Both the position numbers and the translations under genes were made by a program. DNA of 64,000 bases from Clytia hemisphaerica (taxonomy: Eukaryota > Cnidaria > Hydrozoa > Leptothecata > Clytiidae), in the NCBI GenBank assembly GCA_902728285.1, contig CACVBU010000050.1:248001-312000 (forward strand), in the 5' to 3' direction. The notes beneath the pieces were generated by a model, which had not been told where the DNA came from, did not search any database, and worked only from the letters and a program-made list of their open reading frames with translations. Numbering within the stretch: the stretch's first letter is position 1; each line of letters starts with the position of its first letter. Shown piece after piece: positions 62,900-64,000 of this stretch.

Positions 62900-64000
62900 G
62901 AAAATCGGCCACGGAAAAGTGAACGACCAAATCGAACATTCACTACCCTGAGTATCAGAGGTTAAGTTTTCAAAGAATGTATTAACCTCTGAAGACCAAT
63001 GATAGAAATTTTATCGCGCATGTGTCAATCTAATCACTGTAGAAAGAATCAAAGATGAAGAACGAATATCACCATATTAATGTCTAGCAGACTGTATCAG
63101 TATAATGCAGTTTACTATTTACAAACTCCCTAGAAACCAAGTGCGTAATTGAAAGGAGTTTCTTTCAAAAGAAATCTTTTACATGATCCCCAAATGTATA
63201 ACAGTAATTACTAAACTTTTAATTATCGAAATGTCACTTTAATTGAATCAAAATAATAGACAGACTTTATGTTATGATTCTCTATCACTGACTCTTTTTA
63301 AAAAGCATTGATGATATTTTTTTGTTGTGTTTTCAACGACGGGAATAAAAATATCAACTTTGAACTTCATCCAAGATCTTGGATTGTCATCATGGTTACT
63401 TTTGTCTTCGTTGATTGTGCGATGAATAGAATCTCGATTCGTCGCCACAGCGTCAATATATGATTTTGACCTGTGTTTTCACAGTAAACATTCACGCGTT
63501 TCTGACTTTTTTTAACAATATCAGTAACAAGATCACAACGGTGCACTATTATTTTATAATTTTTTTTTCATTTTTTAATTAAAATGTTCACGTTCTCTCT
63601 CACACAAAAACAGAAAATTGTTCTCACGCTTGCAGCAAATTTGAACGGTATCATTTTTTTTTTGAAAAATATAATGGAAAAAGCAAATTAAGAATCGTTG
63701 ACAACCAACGTTAAAGTCTTAAAATCTATAATTTTTTCATGATTTTTATATTTGGTTGGCTTTTAAAATTAGATTTAAAATGGAACTTACGTTTTAAGTA
63801 TTTATTTTCTAATCGTTGAACCGAAAATAACCTTATTTATTTACTATTCCTTCAGTTTAGAAATTAAAAGATTCTCAGGCTAATGACCTTAAGAAAGAAA
63901 AAACAGGAATACAAGGCCGCATTAGGGCAAAATAAAGAACACAAATTGATTTTGAGACAGACTTTTCACTCGTTTATTTAGGACAGTAATGAACCGTTTC
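62900..64000. other. No gene seen
   Basis: AT-rich DNA up to the window edge. I found no splice-bounded exon for the upstream part of the NTPase gene and no repeat ends. Confidence 0.4.

Overview
The window looks like an accessory, transposon-dense stretch of a non-bilaterian metazoan nuclear genome, most likely a cnidarian. The base composition is AT-rich, genes are sparse and mostly contain introns or lack them as single-exon receptors, and two divergent class A (rhodopsin-like) receptors stand alone. The repeats include a LINE with a viral 2A-type motif, a Crypton-like tyrosine recombinase, tRNA-derived SINE heads and very many MITEs. The phylum is inferred from gene style and was not tested. 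There is one assembly gap (48890-49350).

Layout. 1-8500: a decayed LINE, a nested MITE pair, GPCR 1 (minus strand) and a SINE. 8574-18556: the main gene, a seven-exon gene on the plus strand for a roughly 1,000-residue protein with a superfamily 3 (SF3) helicase core of the papillomavirus E1 / parvovirus NS1 kind. Its first intron holds a 35-bp minisatellite, a duplicated splice-donor segment and a three-copy hairpin-rich repeat whose stems co-vary between copies. Its second intron holds a ~120-bp satellite array, and an inverted relative of the same satellite lies just past the stop codon, so helicase exons 3-7 sit between inverted tandem arrays.

19986-25240: a 1.8-kb candidate TIR element, a frameshifted zinc finger / tyrosine recombinase / Myb (Crypton-like) gene, and a decayed multi-pass membrane protein gene. 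26000-34830: MITEs, a microsatellite, a LINE remnant and a nearly complete LINE (2A motif, PHD-like finger, endonuclease, reverse transcriptase) with one frameshift and a poly-A tail.

34830-46200: repeat-rich, dominated by a 4.27-kb DNA transposon with ~740-bp inverted arms and a decayed coding region of a family I cannot name, itself lying between a 13-bp inverted pair. 46405-47334: GPCR 2 (plus strand). 47700-61500: almost entirely MITEs, minisatellites and repeats built by irregular repetition of a single short word. 61951-62830: the 3' part of a gene for a protein with the look of a UvrD/SF1-type NTPase, with a duplicated exon fragment.

How the parts relate. Nothing suggests an operon-like pathway. 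The region reads as a landing site for mobile DNA around a few host genes. The most system-like unit is the SF3 helicase gene with its inverted satellite arrays: SF3 initiators of small DNA viruses act on repeated sites, so the arrays could be targets or relics of an element that carried the helicase. That link is inference.
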